This document shows positions 1-8,493 of a stretch of DNA of 64,000 bases, piece by piece. Each line of letters opens with the position of its first letter. Position 1 is the stretch's first letter. The translations under genes were made by a program, and so were the position numbers. Below the pieces are notes generated by a model. The model was given only the letters and a program-made list of their open reading frames with translations, searched no databases and was not told the origin of the DNA. This stretch comes from Prevotella ihumii (GTDB taxonomy: Bacteria > Bacteroidota > Bacteroidia > Bacteroidales > Bacteroidaceae). The stretch is from the NCBI RefSeq assembly GCF_900155655.1, contig NZ_LT706987.1:2901483-2965482 (forward strand), read 5' to 3'.

Positions 1-1188
1 CTTATCGTCAGCCGCCAGATGTTCGAACTTACGTCTCACGTGTGCCATACATCCTAACAGCACGATGCCCTGAACGTTCTCAAACCTGCTGTAGACCTCA
101 TACCCATCAGACTGTATGGCACCCTGGTAGCCCTTGAAGAGTTCATCTGCCACAGCGCCCGACCGCGACCCGTCCTTCCAATGGAAGAACACACCCTGGG
201 AGTGCATGGCGTCACGCACGCCCCACAGGTATCCCTTGCGCGTCTTTCCCTTGCGGTCGGCAACCTGTACGCTGGTCTCGTCAACTTGAAGATAAGGACT
301 TTGCAGGATCTGTCTTACTTGAAGTTTGTAAAGTGGATAAAGTGCATCGGCGGCATCGTGAACCCAGCTGTTGACGGTTGAGGTGGGGATGTTCACGCCC
401 AGTTCCTTCCATCTTTCACATTGCCTATACTCGGGCTGGTGATAGGCGAACTTGGCGGTGATGATTTCGGCGAGCAGGGAAGCGTCGGCAAAACAATCCA
501 CCGCTTGCTTTTTCAAGGGGGCTTCCAGGATGTCGACCTTCGCATCCGTTGGCCGGGCTTCCTTCAGGCGGCAGATGACACGATCTTCTACCCTGACATA
601 AAAGGATGAGGGACGCAGACACAGATGCTCACTTCTGTCATGTCCGATGATGACCATGCGCTCAGCGTCATAACCCTCTGGATATATCTCCGTCACCTGT
701 CGCTCTATATTCTCGGGAACATAGGAGGCGTAGGCCCTACCCTTTCTGGAAGGACGGCTCACACGGTGTGATAACCTGCGTTGTCCGGCCTGCTGTTTTA
801 TCTCCTTGATGATGGGAAGGGCTTCTACCTGAGCCAGGGAGCCCTCTTTGGCCCACTGTTCGTCAAAAAGCGTACCCGCCCAGCCGCTTGCACTCTCAGG
901 CAGGCGTTTCTCGCTGCGCCTGCCAAATACCATGCGCTCAAGTTCAAGAATACGACGGGACTTTCGTTCCAGCTCAGCATCCTTAATCTTAAGCTCAGCA
1001 TTCTTAATCTTAAGCTCAGCATCCTTGTTCTTAAGCTCAGCATCCTTGTTCTTGAGTTGAGTATCCTTGTTCTTAAGCTCAGCATCCTTGTTCTTGAGTT
1101 GAGTATCCTTGTTCTTAAGCTCAGCATCCCTTTGCTCAAGAAGTTTAACAACAGCTTCCCGAGTGAGAGAATGGTAGTCAGATGTCAT
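1..1188 (-). CDS. tnpC: IS66 transposase TnpC (C-terminal part beyond window edge)
   Basis: The frame is open from ATG at 1188 to the window edge, 396 codons; IS66 TnpC proteins are usually about 500 residues. The N-terminus is a striking coiled coil made of repeats such as AELKNKDTQLKNKD (about residues 20-50), matching the leucine-zipper segment of the family. A degenerate zinc-binding region follows. The catalytic domain shows its first acid in VDETS (D303) and a second in SDGYEVY (D361); the last glutamate would lie outside. It is the DDE transposase that cuts and joins the element ends. No frameshift is seen in the visible part, so the element may be intact. It starts 84 bp after the tnpB stop, probably in one transcript. 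Confidence 0.93.
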   Translation of the reverse strand, partial: MTSDYHSLTREAVVKLLEQRDAELKNKDTQLKNKDAELKNKDTQLKNKDAELKNKDAELKIKNAELKIKDAELERKSRRILELERMVFGRRSEKRLPESASGWAGTLFDEQWAKEGSLAQVEALPIIKEIKQQAGQRRLSHRVSRPSRKGRAYASYVPENIERQVTEIYPEGYDAERMVIIGHDRSEHLCLRPSSFYVRVEDRVICRLKEARPTDAKVDILEAPLKKQAVDCFADASLLAEIITAKFAYHQPEYRQCERWKELGVNIPTSTVNSWVHDAADALYPLYKLQVRQILQSPYLQVDETSVQVADRKGKTRKGYLWGVRDAMHSQGVFFHWKDGSRSGAVADELFKGYQGAIQSDGYEVYSRFENVQGIVLLGCMAHVRRKFEHLAADDK

Positions 1189-1272
1189 TGTGCAATAAGG
1201 TATATCCATCACATTATCAGTTCTTTACACGATGTAAAGTTACAAAAAATATCTGACACTGGCAAGAAAATA

Positions 1273-1617
1273 CTAAGATTTATTGTATCTTTTTCTTCGG
1301 TAGCAATTAGGATTTATACCTTCTATATAGAGTACCAATTCGTCCCAGCGAAGTTCATAAAATCCAGTTCTCGCCCGTATGATTTTAGGACTCAGGCAAC
1401 CCTGTGCCATCTGTTTATGATACACGACAAAACCACAGCGTTCCCAGTGCAGCAATTTAATTCGGTTACGGGATCGATTGTAGAAAACATAGACAACACC
1501 ATCAGAAGGATTGAAGTCATTGCTGCGTACCAATTGGGACAGGCGAAGAATACCCTGACGCATATCCACAGGAGTGCAACAAACCCGAAAAACATTTGTT
1601 TCGTTGAGTACAAACAT
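1273..1617 (-). CDS. tnpB: IS66 accessory protein TnpB (Orf2)
   Basis: A small basic protein of about 114 residues with the IS66 Orf2 signature: DMRQG near the N-terminus and VYVFYNRSRNRIKLLHW in the middle. TnpB is needed for transposition of IS66 elements, but its biochemical role is not settled. The frame is open up to 1659. The start at 1617 (MFVLNETNVFRVC) is preferred because family members begin about there and the extra 14 residues are not conserved in character. It lies just upstream of tnpC on the same strand. Confidence 0.9.
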   Translation of the reverse strand: MFVLNETNVFRVCCTPVDMRQGILRLSQLVRSNDFNPSDGVVYVFYNRSRNRIKLLHWERCGFVVYHKQMAQGCLSPKIIRARTGFYELRWDELVLYIEGINPNCYRRKRYNKS

Positions 1618-1900
1618 AAGTTTTTCGGGCAAAGGTAGTAAAGCAAGAATGTTACACAAAGGCGGCTAATATTGGATGCTTACGAATAATCGCTATTAAA
1701 CAGAAAAAAAGGGAATAGATTAGTCTTTTTGACGTCTTATTTTACAAAATAGAAATTGTTCTTTATCATAAGAACGTGTTTAGTGAAAATATTGCATTGT
1801 GTGTGCTCATAGAAGAAAATATAAAAGCACAAGATTTGAGAATAAAATAATGCGTCAAGAGAAGTCCTATTTTTTTTTATAACATTAATAATATTCTTGC

Positions 1901-1930
1901 TTGATTTTAAGAAATAAATCTGTAACTTTA
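1901..1930 (+). promoter_or_regulatory. Probable pyrBI promoter
   Basis: TTGA at 1901-1904, 18 bp, then TAACTTTA at 1923-1930 fits the Bacteroidetes sigma-ABfr pattern imperfectly (the consensus ends in G). It lies about 30 bp before the pyrB ATG. The 1692-1900 stretch is AT-rich with no gene seen. Confidence 0.5.
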
Positions 1931-1961
1931 CACCCTGAAATAGAAACTCATACAATTTCAG

Positions 1962-2909
1962 ATGGAAAAACATGACTTTGTGAATATCCAGGATTTGGAC
2001 AAGGAAGGCATTATGTACCTTATCCAAATGGCTCAGGAGTTCGAACAGCACCCCAACCGTGAGTTGCTGAAAGGGAAAGTAATTGCAACATTATTCTACG
2101 AGCCTTCTACACGTACAAGGCTTAGTTTTGAAACCGCTGCCAACCGATTGGGAGCTAAGGTGATTGGATTTACGGATGCAAAGGCTTCGAGTGTTAGTAA
2201 GGGCGAAACACTCAAAGACACAATACTTATGGTGGGCAATTATGCCGACGCCATAGTAATGAGACACCACATCGAGGGAGCTGCACAATATGCTTCTGAG
2301 GTAGCACCAGTTCCAATTATCAATGCTGGAGATGGGGCACATCAGCACCCTTCGCAGTGCTTATTAGACCTCTATACCATCTATCAGACACAAGGAACAT
2401 TAGAGAATTTGAACATTTACCTTGTGGGCGACTTAAAGTATGGTCGCACGGTTCACTCGCTTTTGATGGCTATGCGACACTTCAATCCTACATTCCACTT
2501 CATTTCACCTGTCGAGTTAGAAATGCCAGAGGAATACAAAATCTATTGCAGAAATCATAATATAAAATATGTAGAGCATCACGATTTCACACCCGAAATC
2601 ATAGCCGATGCCGACATTCTTTATATGACACGTGTACAACGTGAGCGTTTTACCGACCTAATGGAGTACGAGCGTGTGAAGAACGTCTATATCTTGCATA
2701 ACAATATGTTAGGTTTGGCGAAAGAGAATATGCGTATTCTGCACCCCCTACCCCGTGTCAACGAAATTGCATACGACGTAGACACCAACCCACACGCTTA
2801 TTACATAGAGCAAGCACGCAATGGTCTCTTCGCTCGTGAAGCTATATTCTCTTACTGCTTAGGTATTTCGTTAGACGATATAAAGGCAGATAAAACCATC
2901 ATAGACTAA
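1962..2909 (+). CDS. pyrB: Aspartate carbamoyltransferase catalytic subunit
   Basis: Catalyses carbamoyl phosphate + L-aspartate to N-carbamoyl-L-aspartate, the committed step of pyrimidine synthesis, in the cytoplasm. At 315 residues it is full length. The carbamoyl-phosphate loop STRTR is at residues 49-53, followed by [11 protein letters not shown]. The aspartate-side motif [10 protein letters not shown] sits near residue 265. It is followed 51 bp later by the regulatory chain gene pyrI, so the product should be the allosteric class B enzyme of catalytic trimers and regulatory dimers. Nothing unusual was seen. Confidence 0.98.
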   Translation: MEKHDFVNIQDLDKEGIMYLIQMAQEFEQHPNRELLKGKVIATLFYEPSTRTRLSFETAANRLGAKVIGFTDAKASSVSKGETLKDTILMVGNYADAIVMRHHIEGAAQYASEVAPVPIINAGDGAHQHPSQCLLDLYTIYQTQGTLENLNIYLVGDLKYGRTVHSLLMAMRHFNPTFHFISPVELEMPEEYKIYCRNHNIKYVEHHDFTPEIIADADILYMTRVQRERFTDLMEYERVKNVYILHNNMLGLAKENMRILHPLPRVNEIAYDVDTNPHAYYIEQARNGLFAREAIFSYCLGISLDDIKADKTIID

Positions 2910-2960
2910 AGGCAAGAACGCATTGCTCGTATATCAATGTTTTAGCAAAAACAAATTATT

Positions 2961-3419
2961 ATGTCGAAAAAAGAAAGATTAGTAGCCGCCATAGAGAATG
3001 GAACGGTAATCGACCATATTCCTGCTGAGAAAACTTTTCAAGTAGTCAACCTCTTAGAGTTGCAAACCTTGCATACTCCCGTTACAATTGGATACAACTT
3101 CAGTTCAACCAAGGTGGGCGATAAGGGTATTATCAAAGTTAGCGACAAGTTCTTTACCGATGACGAAATCTCACGTCTGTCGGTTGTAGCCCCCAATGTT
3201 GTGCTCAATATCATTAAAGATTACGAGGTTGTGGAAAAGAAAAAGGTACTCACACCTAACGTTTTGCACGGCATCGTAAAATGTAACAATCCTAAGTGCG
3301 TCACCAACAACGAGCCAATGAGCACTATCTTTAATGTGGTGGACAAAACTAACGGCATCGTGAAATGCCACTATTGCGATAAAGAGCAACATATAGATAA
3401 GGTAGAACTGTGTGAGTAA
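2961..3419 (+). CDS. pyrI: Aspartate carbamoyltransferase regulatory subunit
   Basis: The 152-residue regulatory chain binds CTP/ATP through its N-terminal domain and contacts the catalytic chain through a C-terminal zinc domain. The four zinc cysteines are visible as CNNPKC (near residue 110) and CHYC (near residue 138). It follows pyrB in the same direction and is presumably co-transcribed. Length and motifs are normal. Confidence 0.97.
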   Translation: MSKKERLVAAIENGTVIDHIPAEKTFQVVNLLELQTLHTPVTIGYNFSSTKVGDKGIIKVSDKFFTDDEISRLSVVAPNVVLNIIKDYEVVEKKKVLTPNVLHGIVKCNNPKCVTNNEPMSTIFNVVDKTNGIVKCHYCDKEQHIDKVELCE

Positions 3420-3487
3420 TAACTTGTCAAGTCAATATAGCAAAAACCTACATTCGGTTAAAATGTAACGAATATTTCGCTGTTTTT

Positions 3488-3519
3488 TTTGCTACTATTG
3501 TAGATTTTGCTTAAATTTG
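3488..3519 (+). promoter_or_regulatory. glyA promoter
   Basis: TTTG at 3488-3491, 20 bp, then TAAATTTG at 3512-3519 is a good match to the Bacteroidetes promoter pattern. It would leave a 5' leader of roughly 75 bases before the glyA ATG. Confidence 0.65.
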
Positions 3520-3602
3520 TACGCAATAATTATAACCTTGTCTTTACCCATTCTAAAAGATGAATTGCAGATAGCGGTGGAGACACTTAATACTTAAACG
3601 AC

Positions 3603-4883
3603 ATGAGAAAAGATGTTGAGATTTTCGATCTCATCGAGAAGGAGCACCAACGCCAATTGAAAGGCATTGAGCTTATCGCTTCTGAAAACTTCGTAAGTGA
3701 AGAGGTAATGAACGCAATGGGTTCTTACCTTACTAACAAGTACGCTGAAGGTTATCCTGGTAAGCGTTACTATGGCGGTTGCCAAGTAGTTGACGTAGTA
3801 GAAACACTTTGTATCGAGCGTGTAAAGCAAGTATTCGGTGCTTGCTGGGCTAACGTACAGCCTCACTCAGGTGCACAAGCTAACCAAGCTGTGTTCTCTG
3901 CTATCCTCAAGCCTGGCGACACATTCATGGGTCTCGACCTTAACCACGGTGGTCACCTTTCACACGGTAGCCCTGTAAACAACTCAGGTATTCTCTACAA
4001 TCCTATTGGCTATCAGCTCGATAAGGAGACAGGTCGTGTAGATTACGACAATATGGAGAAGCTTGCTCGTGAGCACAAACCAAAGCTCATCGTTGCTGGT
4101 GCATCTGCTTACAGCCGTGAGTGGGACTACGCTCGTTTCCGCAAGATTGCCGACGAAGTAGGTGCCATCTTTATGGTAGATATGGCTCACCCTGCTGGTC
4201 TTATCGCTGCAGGCTTGCTCGAAAACCCAGTTAAGCACGCTCACATCGTAACAACTACAACACACAAGACCCTCCGTGGTCCTCGTGGTGGTGTAATTAT
4301 GATGGGTGAAGACTTTGACAACCCATGGGGTATCACAACTCCAAAGGGTGTTGTGAAGAAGATGTCTCAGCTCCTCGACTCTGCTGTATTCCCTGGCAAC
4401 CAAGGTGGTCCATTGGAGCACGTTATTGCTGCTAAGGCTGTTGCTTTCGGTGAAATCCTTGAACCAAGCTGGAAAGAATACGCTACACAGGTGAAGAAGA
4501 ACGCTGCTGTACTCGCTGAAGAACTTGTTAAGCGTGGTTATGGCATCGTTTCAGGCGGTACTGACAACCACTCTATGTTGCTCGACCTCCGCACTAAGTT
4601 CCCAGAACTTACAGGTAAGGTTGCAGAAAATGCACTCGTAGCAGCAGACATCACTGTAAACAAGAATATGGTACCATTCGATACACGTTCTGCATTCCAG
4701 ACTTCAGGTATCCGTCTTGGTACAGCAGCGATGACAACTCGTGGTGCTAAGGAAGACTTGATGGTTCTCATCGCAGAACTTATCGATACTGTTCTTTCTT
4801 CTCCAGAAGACGAAAAGGTTATCGCAAGTGTTCGTGAGAAGGTAAATGCAACAATGAAGGATTATCCTTTGTTCGCTTACTAA
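3603..4883 (+). CDS. glyA: Serine hydroxymethyltransferase
   Basis: PLP enzyme that interconverts serine and glycine while moving a one-carbon unit to tetrahydrofolate. At 426 residues it is full length. The PLP lysine lies in [14 protein letters not shown] (K222). ELIASENF near the N-terminus and the GGPLEH stretch are typical. It sits alone with its own promoter and a strong terminator. The codons look optimised (gct, cgt, ggt repeated), as expected for a highly expressed gene. Confidence 0.98.
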   Translation: MRKDVEIFDLIEKEHQRQLKGIELIASENFVSEEVMNAMGSYLTNKYAEGYPGKRYYGGCQVVDVVETLCIERVKQVFGACWANVQPHSGAQANQAVFSAILKPGDTFMGLDLNHGGHLSHGSPVNNSGILYNPIGYQLDKETGRVDYDNMEKLAREHKPKLIVAGASAYSREWDYARFRKIADEVGAIFMVDMAHPAGLIAAGLLENPVKHAHIVTTTTHKTLRGPRGGVIMMGEDFDNPWGITTPKGVVKKMSQLLDSAVFPGNQGGPLEHVIAAKAVAFGEILEPSWKEYATQVKKNAAVLAEELVKRGYGIVSGGTDNHSMLLDLRTKFPELTGKVAENALVAADITVNKNMVPFDTRSAFQTSGIRLGTAAMTTRGAKEDLMVLIAELIDTVLSSPEDEKVIASVREKVNATMKDYPLFAY

Positions 4884-4921
4884 TCACAGAACACCACAAA
4901 ATTTCTTATAGCTTAAAAAAC

Positions 4922-4955
4922 AAACTCCCTTGCAACAGCGGTTGTAAGGGAGTTT
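4922..4955 (+). terminator. Rho-independent terminator after glyA
   Basis: Inverted arms AAACTCCCTTgCAA and TTGtAAGGGAGTTT around a 6-base loop, followed by a T-rich tail, 38 bp after the glyA stop. Confidence 0.85.
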
Positions 4956-5023
4956 TCGTTTTGCCTAATCTTATGTTGTCGTCTAAACACAGCTAACCTC
5001 TTCTCCCCCATCTTGTGAATAAT

Positions 5024-5215
5024 CCTAAATCGGTCGTTAGACCAGTTTAGGTGCTTACTTTATTATTTTTGAAACTTATGAGATGTCTTTTGTCTTATTT
5101 TGGCTTTATTTTACCTATATCTGCAGTCATATAGCCCGCTATGCTCCTTTGATATATGCAAAATAAATCTCAAAATAATCGCAAAATACATTCTCATTCT
5201 AATGACTGATTTGGG
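5024..5215. repeat. Foldback element, type A (192 bp), left member of an inverted pair
   Basis: Ends are CCTAAATCGGTCGTTAG and CTAATGACTGATTTGGG, near-perfect terminal inverted repeats. It is flanked by the direct repeat ATAAT (5019-5023 and 5216-5220), a likely target duplication. The centre can pair (ATAGCccGCTAT), so the whole unit can fold into one hairpin. No reading frame is present. An inverted relative lies at 6034-6227 and an internally deleted one at 55191-55295. The rest of 4956-5356 holds no recognisable gene. Confidence 0.85.
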
Positions 5216-5371
5216 ATAATCATAAATGAAGAAACGAAACAATAAACGCAAAACACCACAACCACAGATTATTCGCTATAATCTACATCTTTTACAATCT
5301 ATATCTTGGCTATCTAATAAAAAAAGCGTAATATTGCAATACAAAAAGAAAATATAATGCGGAAAATAAAT

Positions 5372-5968
5372 ATGAAGAAAACATTCTTAGCCCTTGCATT
5401 GCTCCTATCGGCATTGAGCTTGCAAGCACAAACGATGCGCGAACTATGGACAAGTATGCCCGATAGCATTGTGCCTTACCTCAATAATTCGTTGCGCACA
5501 GAGTTGGCTGACTATAAAGAAATGAAAGTAACAGCAGCTGTTAAAAATCTGCTTGGCGATACCACAACCATTGAGCAGATGACAGCCCACTATATGTCCG
5601 TAAAACTCAACAGTACATCAGAATTAGAATTGCGAAAGCTCGACAACAACACCTTTGCTATGGTGAGAACCCTCTATACCCCCGAAGCCGAAAGCGAGCT
5701 CACGCTTTATAACACGGATTGGACAACAAAGCCTTGCACCATAGATTATAATGTGGTGTGGGCAAAACCCGACACAATGAGCCAAGCCGAATATGACGAA
5801 CTTTATAGCAAGGTAGGGCTGAAATTGTACAAATTGAAACTATCAGATAAGGACAATGCCATCACACTTTCGGTCTCTACCCCATTAGCCGAAAAAACTG
5901 ACAAAGAAAAGATAAAGACCATAACAAGAGAAAAGCAACTTGTATGGAACGGCAATACTTTCAAGTAA
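5372..5968 (+). CDS. DUF3256 family secreted protein
   Basis: About 198 residues. A signal peptide (MKKTFLALALLLSALSLQAQ) is followed by MRELWTSMPDSIVPYLNNS, the typical opening of DUF3256, a Bacteroidales family of unknown function. The start at 5372 is preferred because it places the signal peptide at the terminus; an in-frame ATG at 5357 would add five residues. It is predicted to be periplasmic or surface-associated. The gene stands alone between two inverted type A foldback elements (5024-5215 and 6034-6227). Confidence 0.82.
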   Translation: MKKTFLALALLLSALSLQAQTMRELWTSMPDSIVPYLNNSLRTELADYKEMKVTAAVKNLLGDTTTIEQMTAHYMSVKLNSTSELELRKLDNNTFAMVRTLYTPEAESELTLYNTDWTTKPCTIDYNVVWAKPDTMSQAEYDELYSKVGLKLYKLKLSDKDNAITLSVSTPLAEKTDKEKIKTITREKQLVWNGNTFK

Positions 5969-6033
5969 ATGCAAAAATAACCAATAGTACTTCCCAAATA
6001 GTATTTTTTATGAACAAACTATTTTGGGTTAAA

Positions 6034-6227
6034 CCCAAATCGGTCGTTAGAATGAGAATGTATTTTTGAACTTATTTTGAGATTTATTTTGCATATATCA
6101 AAAGAGCATAGCGGGCTATGTGACAGCAGATATAGGTAAAATAAAGCCAAAATAAGACAAAAAGACATCTCATAGGTTTCGTAAATAAATGAATAAGTAC
6201 CTAAACTGGTCTAATGAGCGATTTGGG
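6034..6227. repeat. Foldback element, type A (194 bp), right member of an inverted pair
   Basis: Ends CCCAAATCGGTCGTTAG and CTAATGAGCGATTTGGG. It is flanked by TTAAA at 6029-6033 and 6228-6232, a direct repeat. Its interior is the reverse complement of the 5024-5215 copy with some divergence. The apex CATAGCGGGCTATG is a perfect small hairpin. Confidence 0.87.
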
Positions 6228-6238
6228 TTAAACACATA

Positions 6239-6274
6239 AAAAGAGCATAGCATTGGAAAGGTGCTACGCTCTTT
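6239..6274. terminator. Terminator between the DUF3256 gene and pgk (both strands)
   Basis: Arms AAAGAGCatAGCA and TGCTacGCTCTTT with a run of T on the plus side and of A on the minus-strand entry side. It sits just below the pgk stop, so it can end both convergent transcripts. Confidence 0.75.
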
Positions 6275-6296
6275 CTTTTTATATTTTTGTCTCTGC

Positions 6297-7547
6297 TTAC
6301 TTATTGATAGCAGCTACACCTGGCAATACCTTACCTTCGATAGCTTCGAGCATTGCGCCACCACCTGTTGACACATAAGAAACCTTATTAGCCAAGCCAA
6401 ACTTGTTGACAGCAGCTACTGAGTCGCCACCACCTACAAGCGAGAATGCACCATTCTTTTGTGTAGCTTCAGCCACATAATGAGCTATTTCGCCAGTACC
6501 GTGAGCAAAATTATCGAGTTCGAACACACCTACAGGACCATTCCAAAGAATAGTTTTTGACTCAAGAATAATTTTCTTCCATTTCTCCAAACTTTCTTCT
6601 GAAGCGTCCATACCTTCCCAATCGTTAGGAATTTCGTTGATAGGGAACACCCTGCGTTCGGTATCGTTCTTAAACTCTTGCGCACATACAGAAGCAGTTG
6701 ACAAAGAAAGGTTTACACCCTTTTCCTTAGCTTCCTTCATTACGTTCAATGCTTCTAGCATCAAATCGTCTTCGTGGAGCGACATACCGATGTTACCACC
6801 TTGAGCCTTGATAAAGGTATAGCCCATACCACCACCAATGATAAGATTGTCTACCTTGTCCAACAAATTCTTAATAACACCGAGCTTAGAACTTACCTTA
6901 GAGCCACCTATGATAGCTGTAAATGGGTGTTGAGCGTTCTTCAATACATTTTCTATAGCTGTCACTTCTTGCTCCATAAGGAAACCCAACATCTTGTGGT
7001 CAGCATCAAAACTATCAGCAATAACAGCTGTTGAAGCGTGCTTGCGGTGAGCTGTACCGAAAGCATCGTTTACATAAACATCAGCGTATGAAGCCAACTT
7101 CTTAGCAAAGTCTGCCTGACGGCTCTTCATTTCTTTAGCAGCTGCGTCATATTCAGGAGTGCCCTTTTCTACTCCTACTGGCTTGCCTTCTTCTTCAGCA
7201 TAGAAACGAAGGTTTTCCAACAAGAGAGCTTCACCATTCTTTAGTTCAGCCACTTCAGCTTCTGCCTTGCCTGCATCTTTAGCAAACTTAACAGGAACAC
7301 CGAGTGCAGCACTCACATTCTTTACAATTTGTTCCAACGAGAGTTCAGCCTTCACCTTTCCTTTTGGCTTACCCATGTGGCTCATCATAATGAGTGCACC
7401 ACCGTCAGCAAGTACTTTCTTCAAAGTAGGTAAAGCACCACGTATACGTGTGTCATCAGTTACATTACCATTCTCATCCAATGGCACATTAAAATCCACG
7501 CGAACAATAGCTTTCTGTCCAGCGAAGTTGAAATCATTAATTTTCAT
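6297..7547 (-). CDS. pgk: Phosphoglycerate kinase
   Basis: Glycolytic enzyme making ATP from 1,3-bisphosphoglycerate and ADP. It has 416 residues, full length. The N-terminal substrate motif [13 protein letters not shown] and the hinge/nucleotide motifs [11 protein letters not shown] and GGGDSVAAV are present. It is a single gene on the minus strand with a likely -7 box TAATTTTG (minus strand, 7598-7591) about 45 bp upstream. No anomalies were seen. Confidence 0.98.
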   Translation of the reverse strand: MKINDFNFAGQKAIVRVDFNVPLDENGNVTDDTRIRGALPTLKKVLADGGALIMMSHMGKPKGKVKAELSLEQIVKNVSAALGVPVKFAKDAGKAEAEVAELKNGEALLLENLRFYAEEEGKPVGVEKGTPEYDAAAKEMKSRQADFAKKLASYADVYVNDAFGTAHRKHASTAVIADSFDADHKMLGFLMEQEVTAIENVLKNAQHPFTAIIGGSKVSSKLGVIKNLLDKVDNLIIGGGMGYTFIKAQGGNIGMSLHEDDLMLEALNVMKEAKEKGVNLSLSTASVCAQEFKNDTERRVFPINEIPNDWEGMDASEESLEKWKKIILESKTILWNGPVGVFELDNFAHGTGEIAHYVAEATQKNGAFSLVGGGDSVAAVNKFGLANKVSYVSTGGGAMLEAIEGKVLPGVAAINK

Positions 7548-7843
7548 CTCTTCTATATTTTAATTAAAATGAATACATTCTTAATACCACAAAATTACTA
7601 ATTTTAATTGTATTAGCAGTAACAAAATCTATCTTTTTTGGTTAATTTGCACTTAACCATATATATTTATTGAGGATAATCAAGTCGACCTACATTTTCA
7701 CACCTCGCCCCTATCTCTTCTGTTTACATCCCAAAACAAAAAAGCTTCTGAACGGAAAAATAGAACAACAAAGAAAACAGAGCTAATGCGCGGAAAGCCT
7801 CAACATAACCTACTGATTACAAAAGGCTTACAAACCCATTATG

Positions 7844-7945
7844 AAACATATATGTTTTACCCTCCAAAACATATATGTTTGGCACGGTCAAAGTTGAACT
7901 TTCACCCTCCCAAACATCAACTTTGACCATTTCAAAGTTAAACCT
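7844..7945. repeat. Cluster of short perfect palindromes
   Basis: AAACATATATGTTT occurs at 7844-7857 and again at 7867-7880; AAAGTTGAACTTT is at 7890-7902. Partial words (AAACATCAACTTTGA, TTCAAAGTTAAA) follow. Similar clusters lie at 21743-21826, 40590-40685 and 53107-53188. They sit inside a 940-bp gene-free stretch (7548-8493) between divergent pgk and nrdD in which no other gene was seen. Confidence 0.75.
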
Positions 7946-8281
7946 CTGATTTCAAAATGCTACGAAACGGATAAACAGAACAACAGCTCTTACCCCTCTT
8001 CGCCTTACACATCGGCAGCCTATAAGCTAAATATTGCAATATAACATTGGACAAAACAGACCGAAGTAATATTCTTATATAAGGTAAAACATTGTATAGG
8101 GCAAGCAAAAAAAATATCTACAAGCGACATTTTAGGAACATCAAAGTTATCATTTTTGTATGATATAATTAGCAAAATATTTTCGAAAGTTTTCCAAAAA
8201 ATAAATTTTAAATTTTCAAAATGGAAAACTTTTTATCTTTTAAGTTTAACTCTAAGTATAAAATAACACTTTATATATTTC

Positions 8282-8321
8282 ACATATATCATTGTTATTC
8301 AAATTATTAAATGATATATGT
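8282..8321. promoter_or_regulatory. Widely spaced inverted repeat upstream of nrdD, candidate operator
   Basis: Two perfect 12-bp arms, ACATATATCATT (8282-8293) and AATGATATATGT (8310-8321), are separated by 16 bp, so the half-site centres are 28 bp apart, close to three helical turns. The repeat lies about 45 bp above the -33 box of nrdD. Paired sites of this sort suggest binding by an oligomeric regulator, for example an oxygen- or NrdR-type repressor. The binding factor is not identified. Confidence 0.45.
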
Positions 8322-8365
8322 AAAGATAAACTAAGAAAGAAAAATAATTATTTTTGGAAATTTTC

Positions 8366-8396
8366 TTTGCGTATGAATAACTTTTTTCTATCTTTG
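8366..8396 (+). promoter_or_regulatory. nrdD promoter
   Basis: TTTG at 8366-8369, 19 bp, then TATCTTTG at 8389-8396 is an excellent Bacteroidetes-type promoter. It leaves a leader of about 90 bases before the nrdD ATG. Confidence 0.75.
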
Positions 8397-8493
8397 TACT
8401 CGCTTCAAAGTTGTCCAAAAATAAAATTATGAACTTCATCACTGAAGCTATAAAATACAAAAAAGAAAACTTAAAACATCATATATAAATCTA

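Larger units (their letters stand above)
1..1683 (-). mobile_element. IS66 family insertion sequence, right-hand part (left part outside window)
   Basis: Two IS66 genes (tnpB then tnpC) are read leftwards. On the minus strand the outer end begins GTAAGCATCC at base 1683; GTAAGC is the usual IS66 tip. The following 8 bases (1684-1691, gaataatc) would be the target duplication, but its partner lies outside the window. No tnpA was found before tnpB, which is common in Bacteroidetes IS66 elements. The end position is inferred from the tip motif only. Confidence 0.75.

Noticed and set aside
781..1638. 285-codon plus-strand frame rich in KLSILVLKLSIL
   Set aside because: It is antisense to the IS66 tnpC coiled-coil repeats and tnpB; the repetition mirrors the repeats on the coding strand.
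5024..6227. Composite transposon made of two foldback elements carrying the DUF3256 gene
   Set aside because: Each element has its own distinct direct repeat (ATAAT and TTAAA), whereas a composite would share one pair at the outer ends.
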